The translations under genes were made by a program, and so were the position numbers. This document shows, one piece after another, positions 46,624-55,253 of a DNA stretch of 62,876 nucleotides. Below the pieces are notes generated by a model. That model worked only from the letters and a program-made list of their open reading frames with translations, searched no databases and was not told where the DNA came from. Source of the stretch: Leucobacter salsicius M1-8 (GTDB lineage Bacteria > Actinomycetota > Actinomycetes > Actinomycetales > Microbacteriaceae). The stretch spans positions 1-62,876 of the forward strand of contig NZ_AOCN01000003.1 of NCBI RefSeq assembly GCF_000350525.1, read 5' to 3'. Position 1 is the first letter of the stretch; each line of letters begins with the position of its first letter.

Positions 46624-48294
46624 CTAGAGGCGCTCGGGCGCCGAGACACCGATGAGATCGAGGCCGTTGCGCAGCACCTGACCCGCGGCGTCATTCAGCC
46701 ACAGGCGGGTGCGGTGCAGGTCACCGATCGGCTCCTCGCCGAGGGGCAGCACGCGGCAAGCGTCGTACCAGCTGTGGTACGCCGAAGCCAGCTCCTCGAG
46801 GAAGCGTGCGACGCGGTGCGGCTCGCGCAGCTCCGCGGCACCCGCGACGATGCCGGGGTACTGCTGCAGCTTGCCGAGCAGCTCGGCCTCGGTCTCGTGC
46901 GTGAGCAGCTCGGGCGCGAAGGCACTGCGGTCGATGCCTGCCGCCTCAGCGTTGCGGTCAACGGCGCAGGTGCGCGCGTGGGCGTACTGCACGTAGAAGA
47001 CCGGGTTGTCGTTGGAGCGGCTGCGCACCTGTTCGCCGTCGAGCGCGAGCGGCGAGTCTGCCGGGTAGCGTGCGAGCCAGTAGCGCAGGGCGTCGGCACC
47101 GAGCCACTCGAGCAGGTCGTCGAGCTCGATGATGTTGCCCGCGCGCTTCGACAGGCGTGCACCGTTGAGGTTCACGAGCTGGCCGATGAGCACGGTGACG
47201 TCGGTCTCGATGTTGTCCCCCGCGGCACCGGCGATTGCCGTGAGGCGTCCGATGTAGCCGTGGTGGTCTGCGCCGAGCAGGTAGATCTTCTCGCCGAAGC
47301 CGCGATCCTTTTTCGACAGGTAGTATGCCGCGTCGGCCGCGAAGTAGGTGTAGATGCCGTTGCCGCGGGTGAAGACGCGGTCCTTGTCGTCGCCGAAGTC
47401 GGTCGTGCGCACCCAGGTGGCGCCGTCTTCGTCGTAGACGTGGCCCTGCTCGCGCAGGCGTTCAATCGCGGACTCGATGGGGCTGGGTTCGCCGTTCTCG
47501 CCCTTCGCGTGCAGCGTGCGCTCCGAGAAGAAGACGTCGAAGTGCACGTTGAAGCGCTCGAGTGAATCCTTGATCTCGGCGAGCTGCATCTGGTAGCCGA
47601 GCTCCTCAGCCTGCTCCTGCGCGGCCTGGCGGTCCGTGGCAGCGAGCTCGGCGAGGCCGGGGATCTGCTCCTTGATGCGGGCACCGAGCGACTGGATGTA
47701 CGCTCCCGGGTACGCGTCCTCGGGAGCTTCCTCGCCGAGGGCGGCAGCCAGCACCGAACGGCCAAACTTGTCCATCTGAGCGCCTGCATCGTTGATGTAG
47801 TACTCGCTCGTGACGGTCGCGCCAGCGGCACGCAGTACGCGGGCAGTCGAGTCACCGAGGGCGGCCCAGCGGGTGTGGCCCATGTGCAGCGGACCCGTGG
47901 GGTTTGCCGACACGTACTCGAGGTTGATGTTCTCACCCGCGAGCGTGTTGGTGCGGCCGTACTCGTAGCCCTGCTCGACCACGCGGCGGGCGGTCTCGCC
48001 AGCGCTTGCGGCGTCGAGGGTGATGTTGATGAAGCCGGGGCCGGCGATCTCGGCCTTGGCTACACCGTCAATGGCGGTAGCCTCAGCGACGACCTGCTCC
48101 GCCAGTTCGCGCGGGTTGACGCCCAGCTTCTTGGCAAACTTCATGGCCACGTTCGAGGCCCAGTCACCGTGCGCTCGGTTTTTCGGTCGCTCCACCTGCG
48201 TATCAAGCTCGGTGACCTCGATGTCACTGCCTCGGTCGGCGACGATAGCGGTCAGGATGCGGGCGATTGCTGCGGAGAGTTCTTGTGGCGTCAC
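46624..48294 (-). CDS. argS: Arginyl-tRNA synthetase
   Basis: Class I synthetase, 556 residues from GTG 48294 or 567 from ATG 48327. The N-terminal Add1 domain (DWASNVAMKFAKKLG) is followed by the HIGH-type motif SANPTGPLHMGHTRWAALGD, the catalytic core with LLGADHHGYIGRL, and the C-terminal DALRP-type anticodon domain. The KMSKS loop is relaxed (RLSKRAGN), as in most ArgS. Neither start has a good ribosome site; GTG 48294 (VTPQELSAAI) fits the usual family N-terminus. Confidence 0.93.
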   Translation of the reverse strand: MTPQELSAAIARILTAIVADRGSDIEVTELDTQVERPKNRAHGDWASNVAMKFAKKLGVNPRELAEQVVAEATAIDGVAKAEIAGPGFINITLDAASAGETARRVVEQGYEYGRTNTLAGENINLEYVSANPTGPLHMGHTRWAALGDSTARVLRAAGATVTSEYYINDAGAQMDKFGRSVLAAALGEEAPEDAYPGAYIQSLGARIKEQIPGLAELAATDRQAAQEQAEELGYQMQLAEIKDSLERFNVHFDVFFSERTLHAKGENGEPSPIESAIERLREQGHVYDEDGATWVRTTDFGDDKDRVFTRGNGIYTYFAADAAYYLSKKDRGFGEKIYLLGADHHGYIGRLTAIAGAAGDNIETDVTVLIGQLVNLNGARLSKRAGNIIELDDLLEWLGADALRYWLARYPADSPLALDGEQVRSRSNDNPVFYVQYAHARTCAVDRNAEAAGIDRSAFAPELLTHETEAELLGKLQQYPGIVAGAAELREPHRVARFLEELASAYHSWYDACRVLPLGEEPIGDLHRTRLWLNDAAGQVLRNGLDLIGVSAPERL

Positions 48295-48870
48295 AAGGGG
48301 TAAGTCTACTCGTCTCGCGATGATCATTCTGCCAGGTTGTGGCTATGTGTTTCCGTAGACGGCTGCGCACTCGGGGGGTCTGCTGAAGCTTTGATTGACT
48401 CGGGTTTCTTCAGGCCGCGAGTGCGACGCTGCCTACATTAACAACTTCAAACTCGACCGGGGTCAACTTCCCAAGCCCACGCTGGCGACGCTTGCGATGA
48501 TACTTCCCCTCAATCCACGCCACGATCGCGAGACGAAGCTCCAGCCGCGTTTCCCACACCTTCCGGTCGAGCACATTTTTCTGCAGGAGCGAGAAGAAGC
48601 TTTCCATCGCCGCGTTGTCGCCCGCCGCCCCTACACGCCCCATCGACCCCTGCAACTGGTGCCTGGTGAGCGCGTGTTGGAAGCTCTGCGATCGAAATTG
48701 ACCGCCTCTGTCTGAATGCACAATCGTGCCTACCGGATTCCCGCGCTGCTCCACCGCGTTCGTGAGCGCGGCCACAGCAAGGGCCGCTTGCATTCGGTCA
48801 CCGATCGAGTAGCCCACGATCCGGTTCGACCACACGTCTTTCACCGCGCAGAGATAGAGTCTGCCTTCTT

Positions 48871-48873
48871 TCG
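48871..48873. repeat. Target-site duplication TCG, left copy
   Basis: TCG directly precedes the left inverted repeat; the matching TCG is at 50512-50514. Confidence 0.85.
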
Positions 48874-50511
48874 CTTGGATTCCAGTAGTCGTTGCAACAC
48901 CTGCACCTACAAGGCTTCTATTAAAGCAGCCATTCGCTCAGCGGGAGTGTCCCACCCGAGCGACTTCCGGGGTCTACCGTTGAGCTCGGTAGCAACGGCC
49001 GCGAGGCGCTCAAGAGTGTGTTCGGCCAGATTGGTCCCCTTGGGGAAATATTGCCGCAGAAGACCATTCGTGTTCTCGTTGCTGCCACGCTGCCAAGGGG
49101 ATGCCGAATCAGCGAAGTAGACGCTGAAGCCAGTCACGGCGCTGAACGCTCGATGCTCTGACATTTCTGCTCCTTGATCCCAGGTCAGCGAGCCACGCAA
49201 CGAGGCTGGGAGATGTTCGACTGTAGCGATGAGTGAATCTCGAACTGCTTCGGCGGTTCGTTCCTGGCCCAGGTGGCCAAGCATTACGAACCGTGTGGAT
49301 CGCTCAACCAAGGTAGCGATCGCCGAGCCATTCAGCGACCCGATGATGAGGTCGCCCTCCCAATGCCCGGGCACCTCCCGTGACTCGACTTCATCGGGCC
49401 GCTGGGAGATCGCGTTCATCGGATCGATGAACCGGGGGCGGCGGGCATCGGACTGTCGATGCGGTTTACGAGCCACTCGGCCGCGTCGTAACTGCTTGCT
49501 GAGTTCTCGTTTGAGTTTTCCGCGGCAGTGGACATAGACCGCTTGGTAGATCGTCTCGGTGCTTACACGCATCCCCGTGTCGGTAGGGAAGGTCCTTCGC
49601 CAACCTGCAACTGATCTGCTGCGGCGACCACTTCATCGCCAGCCCCTCTTGCACGTAGGCGAAAAGAGCATCATTGGAAAGCAACTTCGGCTGCCTCCGC
49701 CGGGCTCGTCGTTTGACCGAAAGCCGGTGCGCAGTATGGGGCAGATAGCCCCTGGTCGAGACTGTGTTGCGGCGCAGTTCACGACTAATCGTTGATGGTG
49801 ATCTCCCATCTCCAAAGCGATCTGCCGGATCGATAATCCGGTGCCTCTCAGATCTTGAAGTTGCTCCCGTTCAATGACGCTGAGGTATCGTGGGTCGATG
49901 ATTCTCTCGACAACGTTGAGGTCGACACTCCCGCCAATAGCGCGGGATCTGCGTTCGGGCATGCCTCCATTGTCGCGTTCAGGGTAACGGACAATCCGGC
50001 CGTCGGGATAAATTCTGCCGCGCTTGATGATCGTGATGCCCTTGTCCCAGTCAGTGACTGATCGGGCGTCGGCACCTACTCGTACTCTGGCCTCCGCACG
50101 CGTAAGCCCCGCAGCACGCAAACGTAGGAACTCCTCGCGGCGAGGGTTCACCCGTCGTGCTGCACTCGTTGAGATGCCAGCTTTCCGTGCCCAGGCATAT
50201 GCTGTGGGTTTGTGGATATCCAACTCACGGGCAACGGTTGAGATGATCTGCCGTTCGCGAACCAGCCGTAGAAACTCTGCTTTCAATTCTGGGGAATACT
50301 GGCGAGGGGTAGCCCGCTGCATCGTCAGGCCGGTTTTCCGTAACCAGTTGTAGCCGGCGTCCTCATGAACGCCAGCGGCTCTCGCGGCTGCGCGAACGGT
50401 CCCGCCTTTGTCGAGTAGCCGAAAGAACTCTTCCCGCTGCGCGTCTGTGTATTTCTTTCCAGCCATCATCACACCTTCCGGATGGTGTTGCGACGACTGC
50501 TGGAATCCAAG
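48874..50511 (-). mobile_element. IS30-family insertion sequence, 1638 bp
   Basis: The element is bounded by inverted repeats that begin CTTGGATTCCAG. They match over about 28 bases with two differences (48874-48901 against the complement of 50484-50511). The target site is a TCG duplication. It carries one transposase gene that is frameshifted twice. It is inserted into an IS3-family orfB, whose frame is restored exactly when the element is removed. Confidence 0.9.
48907..50466 (-). pseudogene. IS30 family transposase with two frameshifts
   Basis: The product would be about 520 residues. It has N-terminal helix-turn-helix repeats (MAGKKYTDAQREEFFRLL onward), the IS30 HTH (LSVIEREQLQDLRGTGLSIRQIA), then the DDE catalytic domain (VPGHWEGDLIIG, LTWDQGAEMSEH, SPWQRGSNENTNGLLRQYFPKG). 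A one-base deletion near 49805 (EMGD where EMGRSPSTISREL is expected) and a one-base insertion near 49586 (DLPYR where DLPTDTGMRVSTETI is expected) put the middle third in another frame. The two shifts cancel, so the catalytic part ends in the original frame. Confidence 0.85.
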
Positions 50512-50514
50512 TCG
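50512..50514. repeat. Target-site duplication TCG, right copy
   Basis: TCG follows the right inverted repeat of the IS30 element and matches 48871-48873. Confidence 0.85.
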
Positions 50515-51096
50515 TCCACTGCTCCGTAATATCCGTAAGCCACAACCAGTTCGGCTGCTCCGCGGTGAACTCACGCTCGACCAGATCGTCACCCACCGGC
50601 GCGCCAGCACGGGCGTTACGTGGCTTACGTTTCGTGATCACCGAACGGATGCCAGCGACACGGCACAGCCGCCACACACGCCGTTCTGACACTTCGTAGC
50701 CCAGGCCTTGGAGCTCGTCGGCGAGGAACCGGTACCCGAACTCGGGGTCTTCCGCATGAATCTCGCGCAACACCTCGATGAGATGTTGCTCCTCGAGTTC
50801 ACGCTTGGACTGGGGCCGTTTCACCCACTGGTAGTACGCCTGCTTCGTAAATCCCAGCACCCTGCACGCCACCGCGACAGGCACCCTCACTGGGGCACCT
50901 ACTGCGGCCATCTCTTGGACGAGCGGGAACACTATTTTGGGGGTCCCTGCGTAGACAGTTTTCAAACCCCGGACCCGCACTAGAAACGTTGATATCACGC
51001 TGGAAACGAGGGGTATACCGGGTGTCTCAGCGGGTCGATAACACCCCGATTCGGGACGCTCGAGGGCCCTGTGTCAGGAGGATTGGGAAACCTTAA

Positions 51097-51402
51097 ACCT
51101 TTCTCACCCCCTCTGAAGCAGACCGGCTCGTCGATGATTACCTCGCTGGTCTCAGCGTCGGCTATCTCGCTCAGAAGTATGGTGTGCACCGCGCGACAGT
51201 CTCGAAGCACCTCACCCGGCAGGAAGTCGTGCGCCGTCAGCATGGGCTTACGATCGACGAGGCCGCTGAAGCAGTGAAGCTGCACGGCGGCGGCATCTCG
51301 ATGCGCGCGATCGCCCGCACTCTCGGTGTAGACCGCAAGCAGGTGCGCATCTCACTCATCGCAGCTGGTGCAATTGTCACCAACTCCTCGACCATGAATT
51401 GA
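51097..51402 (+). pseudogene. Helix-turn-helix fragment of a resolvase-like protein
   Basis: After a TAA at 51094 the frame encodes two HTH units, SEADRLVDDYLAGLSVGYLA with YGVHRATVSKHL, and GLTIDEAAEAVKLHGGG with MRAIARTLGVDRKQVR. This resembles the C-terminal DNA-binding part of serine recombinases/resolvases or of recombinase-related regulators. The catalytic part is missing and no start codon with a ribosome site is seen before the first unit. It is probably a remnant beside the insertion sequences. Confidence 0.55.
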
Positions 51403-51659
51403 GATAAAGCCCTCCTCGACAGGCGCACAGTCGCTCTCGGGCCTCCCGCTCGTTGAGGTGAGAGTGGAAACCAAACTGTCGGTCAGATCAATAGTGAGCC
51501 CACATCCCTTCGCACCCAAGCTTCGCATCACTTTACTGCTCATGGGGCTACTCGTTCCTCATCTGCTTTCATCTTCAACCTCATCCCGATCGCTGGATAG
51601 CCGCCCCCAAGGCCATCGCGCCGACTGGCTGGCAGATCCACTCTCGAAAGGTCACACAC

Positions 51660-51722
51660 ATGGACATCAAGATTCTCGGCCCCGACTGCCGCGTAGCGGC
51701 GTCACCCGCGCAGCAAGCCTGA
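51660..51722 (+). pseudogene. Truncated start of a thioredoxin-family gene
   Basis: ATG 51660 begins MDIKILGPDC, the characteristic opening of the small redox-active thioredoxin-like proteins found in arsenic operons, after which the sequence diverges and stops 20 codons in. The flanking 51540-51640 stretch may be the end of a permease gene, but this is too short to claim. It is probably the edge of a deletion at the start of the ars cluster. Confidence 0.4.
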
Positions 51723-51835
51723 TCTACGGCGGTCGTACGCTCGCCTCGTGAACGGCAAGTGAACGACGGAAGAGCAAGGCATGAACCCCTTCGCCAGAAG
51801 TTGCTTCAGCCATCGATACTCACCAATATAGAAGA

Positions 51836-52960
51836 ATGTCGAATCAAGGAAGCGGCTCATTAACTGCACCACCCCGGGCAACTCCGAAACGCATGTCGAC
51901 GCTCGATAAGTGGTTGCCGCTGTGGATCGGCCTCGCCATGGTCGTGGGCCTCCTACTGGGGCGCTTCGTTCCCGCTCTCTCCGACTTCCTCGCCCGACTC
52001 GAGGTGGGCGGTATCTCGGTGCCGATCGGCATCGGGCTGCTCGTCATGATGTACCCCGTGCTCGCGAAGGTTCGGTACGACAAAGTCGCGGCAGTCACCG
52101 GCGACAAACGGCTCCTCATCTCTTCGCTTTTGCTGAATTGGATCGCTGGCCCCGCGGTCATGTTTACGCTCGCGTGGCTCTTCCTCCCCGACCTGCCGGA
52201 GTACCGCACCGGCCTCATCATCGTCGGGCTCGCGCGCTGCATCGCGATGGTCGTGATCTGGAACGATCTGGCCTGCGGCGACCGGGAAGCGACCGCGGTG
52301 CTGGTCGCCATCAACTCCGTCTTCCAGGTGGTCGCATTCGCGCTGCTCGGCTGGTTCTACCTGACCGTGCTGCCCGGCTGGCTCGGCCTCGACACGCAAG
52401 GCCTTGAGGTCTCGGTCTGGCAGATCGCGCTGAACGTGCTCGTCTTCCTTGGGGTCCCCCTGATCGCCGGGTTCGCCTCCAGGTGGATCGTGGAGCGGCG
52501 GCGAGGACGGGACTGGTACGAGGTATCCTTTCTCCCTGTTATCGGCCCGTGGGCGCTGTACGGGTTCCTCTTCACGATCGTGCTGCTCTTCGCACTCCAG
52601 GGTGATGCGATCATCGCGAACCCCCTCGACGTGGCACGCATTGCACTGCCGCTCTTCATCTACTTCGGCGTGATGTGGTTCGCGGGTCTCCTGCTCGGCA
52701 AAGCGCTCGGCATGGGGTATGCCCGATCCACCTCGCTCGCTTTCACCGCGGCGGGCAACAACTTTGAACTCGCGATCGCGGTTGCGATCGGCACCTTCGG
52801 CGCCACGAGTGGGCAGGCCCTTGCCGGTGTCGTCGGCCCACTCATCGAGGTGCCGGTACTGGTGGGTCTCGTGTATGTGTCGCTGTGGGCGGCCCGAGCA
52901 TGGTTTCACACCGACCCCTACGCCCCGGTAGCGATCGAGACACCCGTGAGGACATCATGA
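51836..52960 (+). CDS. acr3: Acr3-type arsenite efflux transporter
   Basis: A 374-residue transporter with ten membrane helices that exports arsenite. Family marks include PLWIGLAMVVGLLLGR, GIGLLVMMYPVLAKVRYD, LLNWIAGPAVMFTLAW, RCIAMVVIWNDLACGD (the conserved cysteine of helix 4) and FTAAGNNFELAIAVAIGTFG. It is Acr3, not the unrelated ArsB. The start may be ATG 51836 or, 18 codons later, the MSTLDKWLP methionine. Its stop overlaps the arsR-arsC start (ATGA), so the two are coupled. Confidence 0.95.
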   Translation: MSNQGSGSLTAPPRATPKRMSTLDKWLPLWIGLAMVVGLLLGRFVPALSDFLARLEVGGISVPIGIGLLVMMYPVLAKVRYDKVAAVTGDKRLLISSLLLNWIAGPAVMFTLAWLFLPDLPEYRTGLIIVGLARCIAMVVIWNDLACGDREATAVLVAINSVFQVVAFALLGWFYLTVLPGWLGLDTQGLEVSVWQIALNVLVFLGVPLIAGFASRWIVERRRGRDWYEVSFLPVIGPWALYGFLFTIVLLFALQGDAIIANPLDVARIALPLFIYFGVMWFAGLLLGKALGMGYARSTSLAFTAAGNNFELAIAVAIGTFGATSGQALAGVVGPLIEVPVLVGLVYVSLWAARAWFHTDPYAPVAIETPVRTS

Positions 52961-53973
52961 GCAACACCATCCCCGCTCCCACCGATCGCACCTGTGAACC
53001 CGATGGGTCACACCCGATCGGGATCGATGCCGCAACCGTCGTGGCGAGTCGGCTCAAGGCACTCTCCGACCCGCTGCGCTTGCGTATGCTGTCAGCGATC
53101 GTCTCCGATCCGCGCGGTGAGGCCTGCGTCTGCGACCTCGCCGAACTCGGCGACGTGTCGCAACCGACCATCTCACACCACCTGAAAGTACTCAAAGACA
53201 CCGGCCTCCTCACCTCCGAGCGCCGCAGCACCTGGGTGTACTACCGGCTACAGCCCACCCAAGAGGCGGCGGTCAGAGCATTGTTAGAGTCGTTCGCGCC
53301 CGCGGCAGTGCTCGCCGCCGAGGCGCCTGAGGAGCACGAGTGTTCCCACACGCCAGCCGAACCGGTAGAGAACCTCGACGAACGTGTCACCCACCTCGCG
53401 GACGAGCTCGCCGCGGAACACGCCGTGATTAGTCGCGACCTGGTTGTGACCGTCGTCCGCGAGTCGTACGCGAGCCTCGCACGCTCGGCGAAGGTGACGC
53501 GACACCTCATTCCACTGACCGAGCGCTTCGCGAGACAGCGGCTCACAGATCTCACCCGCGACCACGAAAACGGGATCCCGCAGGTGCTCTTCGTATGCGT
53601 GCAGAACGCGGGCAGATCACATCTCGCGGCAGCACTCGTCAACCAGCTCTCGGGTGGAAAGGTCCTCGCACGGTCTGCAGGATCCACCCCAGCAACCGAC
53701 GTGCACCCACGTATCAAGTCGCTCCTCACAGAAATCGAGGGCGACCAGGCGCAGGAGCGATTCCCAAAACCGCTCACCGATGACGCTGTACGCGCGGCTG
53801 ATGTGGTGGTCACCATGGGGTGCGGCGACGTGTGCCCGGTCATTCCCGGGGTCCGCTACGAAGACTGGGCCGTCGGCGATCCCGCCCTCGCCTCCGCTGA
53901 AGAGCTTGAGGCGATTCGCGACGACATCGCAGCCCGCGTGCGCACACTGCTCGACACCCTCACCTCACACTGA
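52957..53973 (+). CDS. ArsR regulator fused to ArsC-type arsenate reductase
   Basis: A 338-residue fusion. Residues 25-110 are an ArsR/SmtB winged helix with the thiol motif EACVCDL (C57, C59) and recognition helix VSQPTISHHLKVLK. Residues 138-203 form a three-helix linker domain. Residues 207-335 are a low-molecular-weight phosphatase-like arsenate reductase with the loop CVQNAGRS (C214) and the later MGCGDVCPVIPG. One protein may thus both sense arsenite and reduce arsenate. It overlaps acr3 by four bases. A separate ArsC follows. Confidence 0.93.
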   Translation: MSNTIPAPTDRTCEPDGSHPIGIDAATVVASRLKALSDPLRLRMLSAIVSDPRGEACVCDLAELGDVSQPTISHHLKVLKDTGLLTSERRSTWVYYRLQPTQEAAVRALLESFAPAAVLAAEAPEEHECSHTPAEPVENLDERVTHLADELAAEHAVISRDLVVTVVRESYASLARSAKVTRHLIPLTERFARQRLTDLTRDHENGIPQVLFVCVQNAGRSHLAAALVNQLSGGKVLARSAGSTPATDVHPRIKSLLTEIEGDQAQERFPKPLTDDAVRAADVVVTMGCGDVCPVIPGVRYEDWAVGDPALASAEELEAIRDDIAARVRTLLDTLTSH

Positions 53974-53997
53974 CGGAACTGGAAGAGAAGACGTAAC

Positions 53998-54405
53998 ATG
54001 ACCACCGAACAGAAGCCCACCGTACTCTTCGTCTGCGTGCACAACGCCGGGCGCTCGCAAATGGCGGCCGGTTGGCTGCGCGAACTCGCCGGCGACCGCG
54101 TCGAGGTACGCTCTGCGGGTTCGATGCCCGCGGAAATGATTAACTCGGTCGCAGTTGAAGCGATGCGCGAGGTCGGCATCGACATCACCGCTGAGCAGCC
54201 GAAGATCCTCACGACCGAAGCGGTGCAGGCGTCTGATGCCGTAATCACTATGGGCTGCGGTGACGCATGCCCGTTCTTCCCCGGCAAGCGGTACGAGGAT
54301 TGGAAACTCGAGGATCCGGCAGGGCAGGGTATCGATGCGGTGAGACCCATCCGCGACGAGATCAAGGCACGCGTTGAAGCTCTGCTCGCGGAGCTTCTCG
54401 ACTGA
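53998..54405 (+). CDS. arsC: Arsenate reductase, low-molecular-weight phosphatase type
   Basis: A 135-residue enzyme that reduces arsenate to arsenite for export by Acr3. The phosphatase-like loop is CVHNAGRSQMA (C13). The second pair of cysteines is in MGCGDACPFFPG (C87, C91), placing it in the thioredoxin- or mycothiol-linked group. It lies 24 nt after the arsR-arsC fusion, in the same operon. Confidence 0.93.
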   Translation: MTTEQKPTVLFVCVHNAGRSQMAAGWLRELAGDRVEVRSAGSMPAEMINSVAVEAMREVGIDITAEQPKILTTEAVQASDAVITMGCGDACPFFPGKRYEDWKLEDPAGQGIDAVRPIRDEIKARVEALLAELLD

Positions 54406-54433
54406 GCATCTCGGTGGGGTTTCTCTCAGGGCT

Positions 54434-54490
54434 TCACACCACATGAAACTGCTCGTCGAGGCGGGACTCGTCACTCGAGAGCAGCGGTAA
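54434..54490 (+). pseudogene. ArsR-type HTH fragment
   Basis: The 18-codon frame SHHMKLLVEAGLVTREQR followed by TAA matches the recognition helix and wing of an ArsR/SmtB regulator, without the rest of the protein. It runs directly into a P-type ATPase fragment, so a deletion seems to have joined an ArsR gene to an ATPase gene. Confidence 0.6.
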
Positions 54491-54895
54491 ATGGGACTTC
54501 TATCAGCCGTCGGCGACGGCGTCAACGATGCCCCCGCCCTCGTGCAAGCCGATGTTGGTATCGCTATCGGGGCGGGCACCGATGTGGCGATCGCGTCGGC
54601 AGGGGTGATCCTCGCCAGCTTTGACCCGCGTTCGGTGCTCTCAGTGATCGAACTCTCACGTGCTGCCTACCGCAAGATGAAACAGAACCTGTGGTGGGCG
54701 GCGGGGTACAACTTGATTTCGGTGCCGCTTGCCGCCGGTGTGCTCGCCCGCGTCGGGTTCGTGCTGCCGATGTCGGTCGGAGCGATTCTGATGTCGCTGT
54801 CGACGATCGTCGTGGCGCTGAATGCCCAGCTCTTGCGCCGCATCGATCTCAGCCCAGAAGCCAGCACTCGCGCCGTGCTCGAACGCACGAACTGA
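54491..54895 (+). pseudogene. C-terminal fragment of a copper-type P-type ATPase
   Basis: A 134-residue frame that starts inside the hinge motif ([35 protein letters not shown]) and continues through the last two membrane helices ([41 protein letters not shown]). The transport site, phosphorylation site and nucleotide domain are missing, so it cannot pump. It ends 24 nt before a CsoR regulator, the normal partner of copper ATPases, which suggests a lost copper-resistance operon. Confidence 0.85.
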
Positions 54896-54919
54896 CCTCA
54901 CGCAGCCCAGGATCAGCAC

Positions 54920-55231
54920 ATGTCATCAACCACTGAATCGCACGCGTCGCACCACGGGTATATCGGCGATAAGAAGCGCTACCTGCAGCGCATGAAACGA
55001 ATCGAAGGTTTGGCCCGGGGCATCGCGAACATGATCGACGAAGAGCACTACTGTATCCACATTCTGACCCAGGTCAGTGCGCTCACCCGCTCGCTGCAGG
55101 GGGTGGCGACGGGGCTGCTCGATGATCACCTGAAGCACTGTGTGCTCGATGCCGCCAAGCTTAGCGACGAGGCCGCCCACGAGAAGATTCAGGAGGCCAC
55201 TGCCGCGGTCAACCGGCTGATCCGATCGTGA
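54920..55231 (+). CDS. CsoR/RcnR family metal-sensing repressor
   Basis: A 103-residue all-helical DUF156 repressor. The CsoR copper-site residues are all in place: C45 (EEHYCIHIL), H70 and C74 (LLDDHLKHC). Copper(I) sensing is therefore likely. It follows the remnant of a copper ATPase, so its own regulon at this site is broken. It converges on the TPC-motif ATPase gene. Confidence 0.88.
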   Translation: MSSTTESHASHHGYIGDKKRYLQRMKRIEGLARGIANMIDEEHYCIHILTQVSALTRSLQGVATGLLDDHLKHCVLDAAKLSDEAAHEKIQEATAAVNRLIRS

Positions 55232-55253
55232 CTGTGTGAGTCGGCCTCGCGGG

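Larger units (their letters stand above)
48410..50998 (-). pseudogene. IS3-family transposase OrfB, split by an IS30 element
   Basis: The N-terminal part (50515-50998: HTH_21-like region, GYRFLADELQGLGYEVSERRVWRLCR, then EQPNWLWLTDITEQWT) and the C-terminal part (48410-48870: KEGRLYLCAVKDVWSNRIVGYSI, IVHSDRGGQFRS, AAMESFFSLLQKNVL, FEVVNVGSVALAA) are two halves of one DDE transposase. Removing the inserted element and one copy of the 3-bp duplication joins them in frame as DITEQWTKEGRLYLC. OrfA is not found upstream, so the IS3 copy was already, or has since become, incomplete. Confidence 0.85.

Noticed and set aside
46117..47565. 482-codon plus-strand frame
   Set aside because: Antisense to argS and the LmeA-like gene.
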